Source: Ailurus styani
Taxonomy: Eukaryota > Chordata > Mammalia > Carnivora > Ailuridae
Reading direction: 5' to 3'
DNA length: 64,000 nt
NCBI GenBank assembly: GCA_002007465.1
Contig: LNAC01000018.1
Location: 8,138,979-8,202,978 of the forward strand
Positions 22,640 to 34,719 of the stretch are shown here, piece by piece. Below the pieces are notes generated by a model. It worked only from the letters and a program-made list of their open reading frames with translations, was not told where the DNA came from and searched no databases. The position numbers were made by a program, and so were the translations under genes. Each line of letters begins with the position of its first letter. Position 1 is the stretch's first letter.

Positions 22640-22790
22640 TAAAAAGTATTTTAGGGTTGTATAGATATTATATAATCCTTAGAAAAACACAGCAAGTTAC
22701 TATTTATAATGCCAATTTTGTAGATTAGAAAACAGGATCAGATGGTTTAAGAGACTTGCTCTTGGTCATACAGACTGCAGAGATCACACC
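22640..22790 (+). repeat. MIR SINE 3' part
   Basis: 'ccaattttgtagattagaaa', 'caggatcagatggtttaaga', 'gacttgctcttggtcataca' follow the MIR tail. It may be the other half of the MIR fragment at 21900-21960. Confidence 0.65.
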
Positions 22791-25210
22791 TTGCAGTGTT
22801 TCAGAAACCTGTTGCCATCACCGAGTTGGTTTGGAACCATCTGCAGACCTGGTGTCTGATCTGCCTTGGGTAACTCATTGACATGGCCTCACCCCATTTG
22901 GGGCCCTTGGTCCAAATACCCAGGAATTTTCCCACTTAAAAACAATTTTTTTGTTTTGTTTTGGTTGGTTTTCTAGTTTGTTACCACATCCAGAGACCGG
23001 ATCTACAGTTTGTTGACTTGGTTAGCACCTCTTATTTTTCCCTCTAGCCCCTTTCTAAGGGCCAGACCCCTGCTCTTGAAATCCTGGCTGCTGGCAGTGA
23101 TGTGGACCCATTTGGAAGGACCTGCTTGGAGCAGGCCCTGTAGACTGAGCTCAGTTTGAATCATGCCCGAAATTTTTCAGGTTCTGGGGGACACTATGAT
23201 TGACACTGCTTGTGTATCCCTTGGGTGGGCTCAGGTTGGCATGTGAGAGACTACTCTTATTAGATAATTAATAATATTTGTGAGCACTATACTGTACATT
23301 AGTTTAACAATACTAAAAGCCACAGCCTTGTTTCCTTTCCTCCTAGAGCATCTCAGTCTCACTCCAGACCCAGTTTACTCCCCTCTTCTTGAGGTTTCAT
23401 CACTGAGATCTTAGCATGCTCTGAAGCCATAGCTGCATGATTTAGAATGTGCCTATGACACAGAAGCCTGTGGAATTCTTAAAGTGAAATTTGCAAATAA
23501 TCTGTGCTCCAAAAAATTTCAGGTTATAGCCATACTATGTTATTCTGATTCACCTGCATTCTAGTATCATTGCTTGAGTAAATGATAAAGTGGTGGAGGA
23601 ATGACTTGCATTTTATCTATGCCAGGGGCCAAAATCTGGAGATACCATGAGAGTATGTGTTGTGTTTGTAAATGTCATCCATCTTGTGTGCTATGGGGCA
23701 AAAAGTTTAGTAACTGCACGTTAGGTCAATTTCAAATGATTATGGCAAACCCCAGTCAAACACCTTGCCTTCTCAGTGATCCACAGTGAATCTCTTATTT
23801 CACAAATGCCTCTAGACGTGCTTTGAGTCTATTTATAAGTGGCCTATACCACCTCCAGGGCTGGTAAGTCCCATAAGTTTCCTACCTGCTGTGTGAGGTT
23901 ATATTTCCTTTCAATTGTTCCCAAATGGCTTCCTTCCAATTTGGAGCCTGCTCCCCAGTCCTCATGTGTAGGGTTAGCTGAACAAGGCCATGTACAACTT
24001 CTCACTTCCCTTCATCGTTATCTTCGGAGACTTTGATTGGATTGTTTCTGAGTTCTGGTCTTTTCAGGCGGAGGAAGCTGTATCGTTTGAAAGCTTTCCT
24101 AACATTGCAGAGGCTGCCTACCCTTGATCATTCTGGCTTCCCATCACAGCGGGTCTGCTCTGGCTGTTAAATCTCTAGAATTATGGCACCCAGGACAGCA
24201 GGGGGTCTCCCAGGCAAGACCCCTCCCCCCAACCCAAACCCCTTGCCAGCGATGATAATGAAATCTCTTGGTTCCATCTTCCTTGCTTTCATCCCCTGAA
24301 GATTCCTTCAGCCAGGAGAGTGTCCCTCTGAGAATTCTAAAACAGCAGACATCCCACAAAAAAGGGAAGCATATTTCCTCCAGGGTCACGTCATGTGCTG
24401 TCATCCCAAGCGTCTGATTTTTTAGATCCTGAAGTTTTGAAAGCCCCTGAAGAGAGGGATCACCTGCTGAAGGGCTGCATGGCTAGCCAGGGAGAGTCTC
24501 TTGAAGCAGGCTTTATTGCAAGCGTGAGGACCCGGTTTATTAGAAGCGCTAGGGGGAAAAGCCCACACCTGAGACTCCTCACAGGCTTGTAAAAATCAGC
24601 CCCAAGAAGAAACATGTTGGGATCAATTAGAATCAGCTGGCCACCTGGCTGGAGGGAGATGGCAAGGAGGGGGATGGTGAAAACTTTGAAAATTCTGCCT
24701 TGAATAAAGTGCCCTGGCTCCCTGGGGTTGGACAAGGATGAATGAAATGTGCTTGGGCTTGTGCTGACATCCAGTCCCTGGAGTGAATGGCATCTGCCGC
24801 GGGAGGCAGGGGATTCTGTTCTTCTTTTTCAATAGGAGCCTTTGTGGTGCCTGGTTTAGAAACTCTCAACCCTGCCATTCCTGTTCCCTTTAAACGATGG
24901 CTCATCAACACTGAGTGTTGGGTAAACCTTGAAAAGGTAGTTTTGTTCTTGGCCAAATGCTGATTTAAAATTAGGTTTTCCTTCATACTTGCAATGGAAG
25001 ATCAACTCAAAGACTTGACTTAACTAAGAGTAGGCCAATGAGAAAGACAAGTAACCATCTTAGTGATACCCCTGCGTTTTTGACATTATTCACTGAAAAG
25101 TGATTTTTTCCCCCCCAAAGTGTGACACTATTTTACATTCAATCACTTGGAGGTAAGAAACCTGAAAGGGGAGGCTAGGGAGGCATGGTTGTATACTGAA
25201 ATGAGCAGAA
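22791..25210. other. Unique intergenic DNA
   Basis: A 2.4-kb stretch without a repeat I can name. It includes a GC-richer part with a small CpG cluster near 24795 (CTGCCGCGGGAGG). Overlapping short frames on both strands at 24395-24986 have no recognisable product. An unannotated exon cannot be excluded by eye. Confidence 0.5.
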
Positions 25211-25214
25211 TTTC

Positions 25215-25400
25215 AGGTCAGGCAAATCCAGTCACTTCTGGCAGGCTTTGTGATCTTAGGCAAGTTAATTATCTTCTCAGGGATAATGACATCTATTTCA
25301 CTGGTTGGAATGAGAAATAAATATGATAATGTCTATAAGGTGGCCAACATGTGCAGCCCATGACAGGTACACAAAGAATGTTAATTCTTTTTTCATTTTT
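25215..25400 (-). repeat. MIR SINE
   Basis: Antisense MIR order: 'tttgtgatcttaggcaagtt', 'aattatcttctcagggataa', 'tgacatctatttcactggtt', 'ggccaacatgtgcagccca'. Confidence 0.75.
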
Positions 25401-26109
25401 AGGGACACAGTCAAGGGTCCTTCTGTAAAGGAAATGTTGGCCAATGTGCAATCATTCACTTTCTCCTTGTTTTAATTTCCTTTCAGTGTATACTATGGAA
25501 AAAGATAAGTGAACTAATAGCAACATGTTCGTGAGGGGGCTAGTTTTCACTTCAGAAGTGGGTGGATGGGCAGTCCCTTTGTCCTTCCTCAAGAGGGCAT
25601 AGACAGGAACTGAGCAGGATCCCATTTGAGGATGTATAGAAGGTCTGTGAGGAAAAATAGTCTCACTTCATGAGTGTTAATAATGGAGCAAATACTAGAA
25701 CAGTATAATGGTTGCTACTAATATGAAAAGTGATTGCATTTATTTTTAAATTTTTGGCAAGTGAAACATGCTCTTTGGTAAATAGAGAAAAATGGCAAGA
25801 CATGAAAACACGGGTAGAAGCTGCAGGATTCAAAGGGCCTCAGTTACGTGAGAACAACCCAACCATCCACCTGGGCCATTAGAAGGCCCTGGGCCATCCG
25901 CTGCAGGCTGTCTTGACTCCTTCTATCCATTGTTCCATACTGAGCTCTGCTGTCTTTGAGAACACCTGCCCAAATGCTATCCTTTCTCTCCCTACGTGTC
26001 CTCTTTTCCAGCACCTCAGGCTGCCTTAGGAGGTCGCTCCTCTGGACCCTTACTGTACCTTTGTGTGCTTTTTAAATAACATAATTCATGTGTTATTTTG
26101 TTGATCCTA
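25401..26109. other. Unique intergenic DNA
   Basis: Nothing recognised. 25740-25830 has weak antisense L1-like AT-rich text. Confidence 0.45.
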
Positions 26110-26890
26110 GGGGATCTACTTTAGGAAAAATAATTCAAAATTAGACATAAAATTATTCATTTAGAATGAGAAAAGGAATCATAACAAATGAGAAAGGTTC
26201 AAAAGCTGACATACCACAAATGTCACAAACTTTGGAAATTGCTCGTTTTTTAAATCAGTGAATCAATAGATAAGCTTCTTTATTTGTGCGTTTTTTGTTG
26301 CACACTCTTTCATCACTTTTTCCTATTACAGTGATTTTGTAATATTGTCTAGAGAGAAAATAGATTATCCATTGTTTTCTCTCTCATAGTTGATTGCAGT
26401 TCATTTGTATTACTCATGATTTAGGATAGTTTTATTCAGCTTCACAACTTGTTATTGGTAATTTCATGTAAATTCTTAGGATTTTTGTCAGGTTTGGGCA
26501 AACACCAATCAAGTTCTTTTCCCCCACTTTAAGATGTAAGATATCAGGGCGTTTCACTTTTTTCTGTTCATTGACTCACTTTCAGTGCTCTTTGAATGGA
26601 TTGTATTAGGAATATTTCTGGAAGCCAGAATGGCTAGCAGTAACTTAATTATGCTCAGAAGTTTTCATGTTCGACATAAATACACTTCACTAAACGAAAT
26701 GTTTCCCCAACTCAGCTTCCCAAAAGTTGTTATTTCCCAAATCCTCAAAGCCATTCTAATGGTTACTGACTCCGAAGGGGAAAGACAATGGAGGGAAAAT
26801 CAGATTGTTAAGAGACAGCAGTAAAGCAAATGAAGTTAAACTACTTTTTGCCAATTTTATAAAGTTATATGACCTTAACCTTCATTAGTG
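26110..26890. repeat. Unassigned old interspersed repeat, copy B
   Basis: Colinear with 11090-11840: AATGAGAAAAGGAATCA, then AAAAGCTGACATACCACAAA and TGTCACAAAC (26165-26232), a 'catgatttaggatagtttta' segment near 26415, and 'gacataaatacacttcacta' near 26673. Orientation matches copy A. The 79-codon frame within it has no known family. It could be a mammal-wide DNA transposon; I could not place it. Confidence 0.5.
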
Positions 26891-28095
26891 TCATGGCTAA
26901 TCTGTCTCTGTCCTCTTGGCTCTGACCTGCCCAGAGTCACCTGGTAGAAGGTCAAATGGATGAACGAATTGTACCCTAGGCCCTTGTTTACATTCTAACC
27001 TCACTCATGCCTTCCCTTCTCCCTGCCTCTATCCAGGTCCTACCCAGCCTCTCAGGTCCAAGCTGGCATACCACCTCCTCCACTGTGATCACCTGGTCTT
27101 GTATTGTTCACACCAGATTACCCCTGCCCCTGCCATATTCCCAGTGAGGGGGAGGAGGGGATATGATCATTAACCTGGGGGCAAGGACACCTAGCACAGC
27201 TTTGGCGCTTGAATCCATCTGTTTTCCTATGGTTAACTAATTGGTGACTGCCATCCTGACCTGGACCACTCACGAGAGCCAGATGTTTCTCCAAGTTATT
27301 TTAAGGATTCCTTTATAAATGGAATTTGACTCCTTTTTCCAAAGATAAAGGAAAGCCTGCTGGGTTATTGCTCTCTGCCTACAAAATGTACAGAAGAGAA
27401 AAGCCTTTCATAGATGACTGATTTCTAAAACAGATGTGCCAAGTTCCTTGGGCTAAAAAACTCTTTAGTTGGAAATGAATCAGGGCATTTTTAATATGAG
27501 TTTTTAGAACGTGTACTTTGAGCAATGTTAATAATGATCAGTGTGATGGTGACTTGGTTTAAGGGTTTTGAGGATTGAGAGTGCTAATAAAACTGCCCAG
27601 AGGAACATGAGCTCACCTGATAGAACAGAACTAATGAAGGACTCAGTGCACAAAAGTGTCTCTTGTCAGAGAGGAAGTATTTGTGCGTGGTCTCATCCTA
27701 CGATGCACTTGACAAGGACAGAAATAGAAAACCGTTTGTGGCCACCTGGCAGAGATTTTCCTGGTGCCTTGGTTTATTATTCCTACTATTGTATTTCCCT
27801 CTTTCCTAAAAATCTTTTTTTTTTTCCTCTTTGCCTTTTCAGTTGGCTTCAGCACCTTTTGTGAGTTTTCATCAGCACATTTCATTCTTTACTGAACAAT
27901 GAAAAGATAAGGGAGGGAGAAATGAATGAGTCTATTACTAATTGTGATGGGAAAGTCAGGGGAAATTGTGCTGGCTTCCCTGTTGTTCATCCAAATCATG
28001 TTGTTAATTTTCCTTGACACATGCAAGAGGGAGATGAGGGTTCCTGTATTTAAGTGAAGAATTGTGAGCATTGGGGCCTTGCCTTCTCTGTGGTA
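26891..28095. other. Unique intergenic DNA
   Basis: No gene or clear repeat. 27010-27130 is pyrimidine-rich. A 98-codon frame at 27568-27864 and its shadow on the other strand show no family signature. Confidence 0.5.
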
Positions 28096-28099
28096 CAAT

Positions 28100-28585
28100 G
28101 AAAATTATTATTTTTTGAGAACCTACTACGTGTAGGGCTTTGTACTTTGCACTGAGGCCAGAGGAGAAAGACAAATCCCCTGTCCTTGGGGAGCTCAGAA
28201 GCCCTCTAGCCTGAAGTTTGTCAGCCTCATAGCACAATAACTGCAATCCTTGCCTGATCACCTTATGTTTGTTAGGAACTGTGAGAGATCTAGAGAGATA
28301 AGGCAGCCTGTGTCGAAGGAATGCAGGCCAGGCAGTGTGTGGCCACACCAGAGAGTAGTCAGGTCTTAAAACTCTGGAAGCAGAGGAATAAATCCGTCTG
28401 GGCTGTAAGGGAGCAAAAACACCAAAAAGGAACACAGTGCTTAACGTAGCTGGTGAGCTCCCCATGGCCCTAAGAGATGGGTGTTTTCCCATTTAAAATA
28501 TGAGACATTTCTGCCTCAGAGAGGTTGGTTATTCTTCTCAGTGTCCCACAGCTGGACATGGAGCTCCTTGAAGGATGGGGGTATC
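28100..28585. repeat. L2 and MIR relics used as an L1 landing site
   Basis: 28100-28260 resembles antisense L2 ('agaacctactacgtgtaggg', 'ccttggggagctcagaagcc'). 28470-28560 resembles sense MIR ('catttaaaatatgagacatt', 'tctgcctcagagaggttggt', 'gtcccacagctggacatgg'). 28560-28587 is L2 sense text that resumes after the L1 at 30666 ('tattcatctgtgtatcttca'). Confidence 0.55.
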
Positions 28586-30678
28586 TTTTTTTTTTTAATT
28601 AACATATAATATATTATTTGTTTCAGGGGTACAGGTCTGTGATTCATCAGACTTACATAATTCACAGTGCTCACTGTAGCACATACCCTCCCCAGTCTCC
28701 ATCACCCAGCCACCCTATCCCTCTTAACCCCCGCTCCCCTCCAGCAACCCTCAGTTTGTTTCCTGAAATTAGGAGTCTCTTATAGTTTGTTTCTCTCTCT
28801 GGTTTTATCTTGTTTCATATTTCCCTCCCTTCTCCTCTGATCCTCTGTCTCAAATTCCTCATGTCAGTGAGATCAAATGATAATTGTCTTTCTCTGATTG
28901 ACTTATTTCACTTAGCGTAATACCCTTGAGTTCCATCCACATCATTGCAAGTGGAAAGATTTTACGGTTTTTTTGATGGCTGCATAATATTCCATTGTAT
29001 ATATGTACCACATCTTCTTTATCCATTCATCTGTTGTTGGACATCTAGGCTCTTTCCATAGTTTGGCTATTATGGACATTGCTGTGATAAACATTGAGGC
29101 ACATGTCCCTTTGGATCACTACATTTGTATCTTCAGGGTAAATGCCCAGTAGTGCAATTGCTGGGTCGTAGGGTAGCTCTATTTCCAACTTTTTGGGGAA
29201 CGTCCATACTGTTTCCCAGAGTGGCTGCACCAGCTTGCATTCCCACCAACAGTGTAGGAGGGTTCCCCTTTCTCCACATCCTCACCAACACCTGTCATTT
29301 CCTGACTTGCTAATTTTAGCCATTTTGACTGGTGTGAGGTGGAATCTCATTGTGGTTTTGATTTGTATTTCCCTGATGCCGAGTGATGCTGAGCACTTTC
29401 TCATGTGTCTGTTGGCCATTTGGATGTCTTCTTTGGAGAAATGTCTGTTCATGTCTTCTGCCCATTTCTTGATTGGATTATTTGTTCTTTGGGTGTTGAG
29501 TTTGAAAAGTTCTTTATAGATTTTGGATACTAGCCCTTTATCTGATATGTCATTTGCAAATATCTTCTCCCATTCTGTCAGTTGTCTTTTGGTTTTGTTG
29601 ACTGTTTCCTTTGCTTTGCAAAAGCCTTGATCTTGATGAAGTCTCAATAGTTCATTTTTGCCCTTGGTTCCCTTGCTTTTGGCAATGTTTCTAGGAAGAA
29701 GTTGCTGTATCTGAGGTTGAAGAGGTTGCTGTCTGTGTTCTCCTCAAGGATTTTGATGGATTCCTTCCTCACATTGAGGTCTTTTATCCATTTTGAGTCT
29801 ATTTTTGTGTGTGGTGTAAGGAAATGATCCAGTTTCATTCTTCTGCATGTGGCTGTCCAGTTTTCCCAACACCATTTGTTGAAGAGGCTGTCTTTTTTTC
29901 CATTGGACATTCTTTCTTGCTTTGTCGAAGATTAGTTGACCATAGAGTTGCAGATCCATTTCTGGGCTCTCTGTTCTGTTCCATTGATCTATGTGTCTGT
30001 TTTTGTGCCAGTACCATACTGTGTTGATGATGACAGCTTTGTAATAGAGTTTGAAGTCTGGAATTGTAATGCCACCAGCTTTGATTTTCTTTTTCAACAT
30101 TCCTCTGGTGATTCCGGATCTTTTCTGCTTCCTTATAAATCTTAGGATTATTTGTTCCATTTCTTTGAAAAAAGTTGATGGTATTTTTGGTAGGGATTGC
30201 ATTGAATGTATAGATTGCTCTAGGTAACATAGATATTTTCACAATATTTGTTCCTCCAATCCATGAGCATGGAATGTTTTTCCATTTCTTTGTGTCTTCC
30301 TCAATTTCTTTCATGAGTATTCTATAGTTTTCTGAGTACAGATGCTTTGCTCTTTTTATTCTTAGGTATCTTATGGTTTTGGGTGCAATTTTAAATGGGC
30401 TTGACTCCTTGATTTCTCTTTCTTCTGTCTTCTTGTTGGTGTATAGAAATGCAACTGATTTCTTTTTTTATAATTTAATAAGGCAATTTATTATTCATTT
30501 ATTTTATTTTTTCAGTGTTCCAATATTCATTGTTTATGCACCACACCCAGGGCCCCATGCATGAACTGATTTCTGTCCATTGATTTTATATTCTGACACT
30601 TTACTGAATTCCTATATGAGTTCTAGAAGTTTTGGAGTGGAGTCTTTTGGGTTCTCCATATAAAAGATGGGGTATCTT
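28574..30678 (-). mobile_element. 5'-truncated young carnivore L1 with nested L1 end
   Basis: The insert is about 28588-30665, antisense. It has the L1 3' UTR ('ggggtacaggtctgtgattc'), then ORF2 C-terminal half running leftwards in sense. Translated minus-strand pieces show typical ORF2 wording such as [39 protein letters not shown] and [19 protein letters not shown], broken by frameshifts. The reverse-transcriptase core and endonuclease are missing through 5' truncation. The target-site duplication is GATGGGGGTATCTT at 28574-28587 and GATGGGGTATCTT at 30666-30678, differing by one G. Not mobile. Confidence 0.95.
30453..30574 (-). mobile_element. 100-bp L1 3' end nested in L1, 11-bp target-site duplication
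   Basis: Direct repeats AACTGATTTCT at 30453-30463 and 30564-30574 flank a 100-bp insert that begins with Ts and ends 'caccacacccagggccccat'. Removing it restores the continuous L1 text 'gcaactgatttctgtccat'. The insert is the extreme 3' end of another L1 subfamily, the one also present at 11958-12094. Confidence 0.93.
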
Positions 30679-30880
30679 ATTCATCTGTGTATCTTCAAAA
30701 CTTCCTGACACAGAGGAAACCCCAAAGCAATCCTTGGGAATGAAAGAAGCAACCAGAAGTAATGGACACAGGTTTGAGTCTCAGATCTGATTCTGGAGCC
30801 TATGATCCCTTTATTCTGTGACAGAATTGGGGACAGAATTGGGGAAGTCAGAATGAGTAAACAGATTGAAGAAACAGACC
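30679..30880. other. Unassigned DNA between L1 and SINE
   Basis: Starts with the continuation of the L2 3' end, then nothing I can name. Confidence 0.45.
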
Positions 30881-31138
30881 CAAGTCCATTTTTATTTTAT
30901 TTTATTTTTTATTTTATTATTATTATTTTTTAAAGATTTTATTTATTTATTTGACAGAGAGAGAGAGATCACAAGTAGGCAGAGAGGCAGGCAGAGAGAG
31001 AGAGAGGAGGAAGCAGGCTCTCCGCCGAGCAGAGAGCCCAACGTGGGCCTCAATCCCAGGACCCTGAGATCATGACCTGGGCCGAAGGCAGAGGCTTTAA
31101 CCCACTGAGCCACCCAGGCACCCCCAAGTCCATTTTTA
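30881..31138 (-). mobile_element. Young CAN SINE, 14-bp target-site duplication
   Basis: Antisense body 30895-31124: 'aaagattttatttatttatt', 'gatcacaagtaggcagagag', 'gctctccgccgagcagagag', 'ggctttaacccactgagcca'. CAAGTCCATTTTTA occurs at 30881-30894 and 31125-31138. The tail side has expanded into (TTTTA)n and (TTA)n units. Young mustelid subfamily. Confidence 0.95.
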
Positions 31139-31329
31139 AACATCTTGAGTTTCAGTGACGATGGGAATTACCCTGGGAGACATGGGACTGATGCTGAAAA
31201 GTGAGGTCAGGGCTGAAGGGGCAGACTCGAGAAACATGGGGAGTGGGCAATGGAGATGAGGTGGATGTAGACAGAGTACAGGGAAGGGGAGAGGCCTGTA
31301 TGTGAGGAGAGTGACCTTCTTAGCAGCAT

Positions 31330-31460
31330 TTGAATGGTCTGGGTTGGGTGAACCTTGGAGATCATTCAGTGCACCACCTCATTTTGCAGTGAGCAAACCG
31401 AGAATGGAGAATTCAAGGGTGCATGCAGTCAGTGGCTAAACTCATGCTAGAACCCTTGTT
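31330..31460 (+). repeat. MIR-related SINE relic
   Basis: 'cttggagatcattcagtgca', 'ccacctcattttgcagtgag', 'caaaccgagaatggag', then 'gtcagtggctaaactcatgc' fit the MIR core-to-tail order. Confidence 0.55.
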
Positions 31461-32149
31461 CATGTTCTTCCTGCACCTCCCTTCCCCATGAGTTGCTCGT
31501 GGTCACCCACGAGCACATATCTAACGTGTCCACTGTCACTGGTGTCCATCTTTGCTTTGTACTTTTATTTTTAAAATGGAGATGAAGGGCAATGAGACAA
31601 ACATTAGAACCCAGGAAAAGGTCCTGTTTTATTTGGTTTGTGACATTTTCATAGTGCTGGTCATTTGGCCATTGATCTTTAAAAAGACGAGACTTGTCCC
31701 CACCCAACGATGGAGATCTTGTCACATAGTGTCCAGTATTTTTGCATGACTCTCCATTTGATTTTACACGAATATTGTAAGGCTCTGATGGAATGATGCA
31801 ATAAAGAATATCCTGTGTACAAATTTGATAAGCTCTTAACAATATGGTGCCTGACAGGCTCTCACTTAAAGAGAAGACATCCTGTCAATCAACATGAAGC
31901 ATGCTAAAATTTCTACTTTTATGAAGTTCTTTATGCCTGCAAAGCAGCTTTCTTCTTTCCAACTCTAAGTGTCTTTAATATAATATGCCAACTGTGGCAA
32001 TTGGAAGCGTAACGAACAGTAAGTTGCTTTCTTACTCTCAAGAACTTGTTATTCCCCTGACACCAGCAAGACTCTGGTTTCTGAGCGATGATGCATTAGC
32101 ACGTTTTTCTAGTCCTCCATCCTCTGCTCACTACCCTACTTGGAGGGCA
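31461..32149. other. Unique intergenic DNA
   Basis: No repeat recognised. The 131-codon minus-strand frame at 31447-31842 shows no domain, signal or family I recognise and is probably chance. Confidence 0.5.
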
Positions 32150-32507
32150 GAGTGGGAGCAAATAGTCATTGATCAGGCATTTGCCCTAAGCTGGGCACTG
32201 TGCCAGATGATTTCCCTTCACCTCCTTAATTGATCCTCATAATAGTTTTTTTTTTTTAAAGATTTTATTTATTTATTTGACAGAGAGAGAGATTACAAGT
32301 AGGCAGAAAGAGAGGAGGAAACAGGCTCCCTGCTGAGCAGAGAGCCCGATGCGGGCCTCGATCCCAGGACCCTGAGATCATGACCTGAGCCGAAGGCAGA
32401 GGCTTTAACCCACTGAGCCACCCAGGCGCCCGATCCTCATAATAGTTAGGAGAGTGTGGATGAGGGGTACAGTAGTATCCCCATTGTAGGTATCAGGAAA
32501 CTGAGTG
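32150..32507 (+). repeat. MIR SINE split by a CAN SINE
   Basis: MIR text 'tgggcactgtgccagatgat', 'tttcccttcacctccttaat', 'tgatcctcataatag' breaks at the SINE and resumes 'gatcctcataatagttagga', 'gtatccccattgtaggtatc', 'aggaaactgag'. Confidence 0.85.
32232..32447 (-). mobile_element. Young CAN SINE in MIR, 16-bp target-site duplication
   Basis: Antisense body 32248-32431 with 'aaagattttatttatttatt', 'gattacaagtaggcagaaag', 'ggctttaacccactgagcca' and a 'cccaggcgcc' end. Perfect repeats GATCCTCATAATAGTT at 32232-32247 and 32432-32447. Close to the young consensus. Confidence 0.96.
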
Positions 32508-32880
32508 TTATGGACCAGAATTTGTATGTTTAATTTCTAACCTTCAATGTGAATGTATTTGGAGACAGAGCCTTCCAGGAAGTAATTAAGGTTAAATCAA
32601 GCTGTCAGGGGTTCGTTAATCCAAGAGGACCAGTGTCCTTACCAGAAGAGCGAGTGATACCAGGGATACATATGTATAGAGCAAAGGTCATGTGAAGACA
32701 AGGGAGAAGATAGCCAGCTACAAGCCAGAGAGAGAGAGAGACCTCAGGAGAAACCAAATTTGCTGACATTTTGATCTCAGATTTCTAGCCTCCAAAACTG
32801 TGGGAAAATAAATTTCTGGTGTTTAAGCCCAAGTCTGAGATCTTTTGTTTTGGCAGCCCTTGCCAAACTAATACACCGAG
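32508..32880 (+). repeat. MaLR (MLT1-like) solo LTR
   Basis: Old ERVL-MaLR LTR in sense: 'tgttatggaccagaatttgt', 'gtgaatgtatttggagacag', 'ccaagaggaccagtgtcctt', 'gtcatgtgaagacaagggag', 'tccaaaactgtgggaaaata', 'gcccttgccaaactaatac'. No internal retroviral sequence follows. Confidence 0.85.
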
Positions 32881-33014
32881 GTTCAGGGGAATTTAAAATG
32901 TAGCCCAGAAATGGTGCTATTTACACCATTCTGAGAATCCGGAGATTGTTGTTACCGGGTGTGAGATGATGTAGCTAGCTGACTCCTTACTAGCCAAGAG
33001 GTCTCAGATAGGTA

Positions 33015-33200
33015 TACTTACTGTTTCTAAGCTTCCATGAATTCATCTACAAAATGGGCAAAATAAGATTCCTTAACTTAAAAAACAAAGCCCAAGACTC
33101 CCTAATGTAAATGGTTGCTGTAGAAAACAAATAATGTGCTCCCTGAACACGCTCAACACAGAGCAGAACCCAGTATATACTCTATTTCAGGTTGGAGATT
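33015..33200 (-). repeat. MIR-like relic
   Basis: 'gtttctaagcttccatgaat', 'tcatctacaaaatgggcaaa' and 'ataagattccttaac' resemble antisense MIR. Confidence 0.5.
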
Positions 33201-33269
33201 GTTATTGTCATTATTAAGGTCCCAGAATGGTGAGCTTGTCTGCCGTGAGACCTGCTGGCTCTTGTCAGA

Positions 33270-33480
33270 ACATGGCATTTAGAATTAGCAGTGTCAGGCT
33301 TTGGTTCTGACTTTGGCACACACAGGCTCTGTGAGCATGGGCAAGGCACTTAGCTTCTGTGATCTCTGAGGTTCTGACAATTCTGAGAGTTAGGTTAATG
33401 CCTACTGTACAGATGATTAATTGAGATAAGGCCTTGAATGTGTTTTGTTAATTATAAAGCTGTGTATAATGGTGAGGAAT
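33270..33480 (-). repeat. MIR SINE
   Basis: 'tttggttctgactttggcac', 'gtgagcatgggcaaggcact', 'tagcttctgtgatctctgag', 'taattgagataaggccttga' follow antisense MIR order. Confidence 0.7.
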
Positions 33481-33489
33481 TACTGCTCT

Positions 33490-34467
33490 GAGCAAGGATC
33501 ATTTCCTCTGTTTTCTGTCCATATCATATACTGCCAAGAAGCTTGCTCAGAGCTGCTTCAAGAGTGGGGAGAGTAGAAGGGATGGAAGGCAGATTTTCCC
33601 TGTAGTTATAATAGCATATGGATATTTCATATTAAAGCAGAATTAATGATACATTTTGAGGGAGGTGGAACATGTTCCAAAGCTGTTCCCCTCCCCAGTC
33701 ACTGGTAAAGAGTGTCTCAATGCAGGAAGGCACTGACAGGACAAACACTGTGAAATACTTCTAGCTAGTCCAGACAGAGCTTGGCATACCTCTGCTGAAT
33801 ATCTCCCAGTGGCTGCCAATGAGCTCATTGGTGAGAATGGAGAGGAGTATCTAGCTTTCTTCCTGTGTTGTACATAGAGGTGTTAGACTTTAAGGAATTT
33901 TGAGGTTAGGCCCTTGGTTCCTGGTTATGGTCCATTTGGAATATCAGAGGGCCAGGTATACCATAGGCAGAGGTCTATGAGGATACCTATGGCCAATGGA
34001 GAAGGTGAAGTCAGAGTCTTCTAGGTTCAAGCAGTGGCCTCCTTACTCATGAGATCCACTTACGCACTCTTCCTTCCCCCTCGTGGAAGCAGGAGTGGTG
34101 ATGGGTTCCCGGGTTAGAACCAGTAATGTGAAGAGTAGGATGTCGTGGGAATTTTGGCCAGAGACATTCTTTTTAAAGCATCTCTCTATGAATCAGATTG
34201 GTTTAGGGTATTTCCTGACTCCCACTGCATAAGAACACCATGAAGCCAATAAAATTTCCTAAGATGCTTTTATTCAGTAATTCCTATCTTAATTTATATT
34301 ACTATTTTTTCAAATGTTTTTGAACAAAACTCACATTAAAAAGCATATGTTACATAATGATGCAATTCATAAATATATGTGAGGCATATATTTACTTTTT
34401 TTGCACAAATTAGTACTTACCTGTACTTTGTGCAATGTACAGTGCCATTTTCTATTCTATCATATCC
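33490..34467. other. Unique intergenic DNA
   Basis: About 1 kb in which I recognise no repeat, RNA or coding family. Confidence 0.5.
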
Positions 34468-34508
34468 TGTTCCATTCCATTCCATTCTGTTCCATTCTAC
34501 TCTACTTT
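34468..34508. repeat. (TTCCA)n-like pentamer tract
   Basis: Short run of TTCCA/TTCTA/TTCTG units, cut by the SINE whose target-site duplication is made of the same units. Confidence 0.8.
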
Positions 34509-34719
34509 TTTTTTAAAGATTTTATTTATTTATTTGACACAGAGAGAGAGATCACAAGTAGGCAGAGAGGCAGGCAGAGAGAGAAGAGGAAGCAGGTTCC
34601 CCGCTGAGCAGAGAGCCGGATGCGGGCCTCGATCCCAGGACCCTGAGATCATGACCTGGGCCGAAGGCAGAGGCTTTAACCCACTGAGCCACCCAGGCAC
34701 CCATTCCACTCTACTTTTT
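34492..34719 (-). mobile_element. Young CAN SINE, 19-bp target-site duplication
   Basis: Antisense body 34511-34700 with 'gatcacaagtaggcagagag', 'gatgcgggcctcgatcccag' and 'ggctttaacccactgagcca'. Flanks CCATTCTACTCTACTTTTT (34492-34510) and CCATTCCACTCTACTTTTT (34701-34719) differ at one base. Confidence 0.95.

Noticed and set aside
28004..28492. 162-codon minus-strand frame
   Set aside because: It lies over L2 and MIR relics and shows no recognisable domain. Length alone is not enough in 64 kb.
29282..30314. Set of long minus-strand frames that look like a protein
   Set aside because: They are frameshifted pieces of L1 ORF2 ([30 protein letters not shown]), so they are annotated as a mobile element and not as a host gene.
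34461..34510. Possible satellite DNA (TTCCA units)
   Set aside because: Only a handful of imperfect units; too short to call a satellite array.
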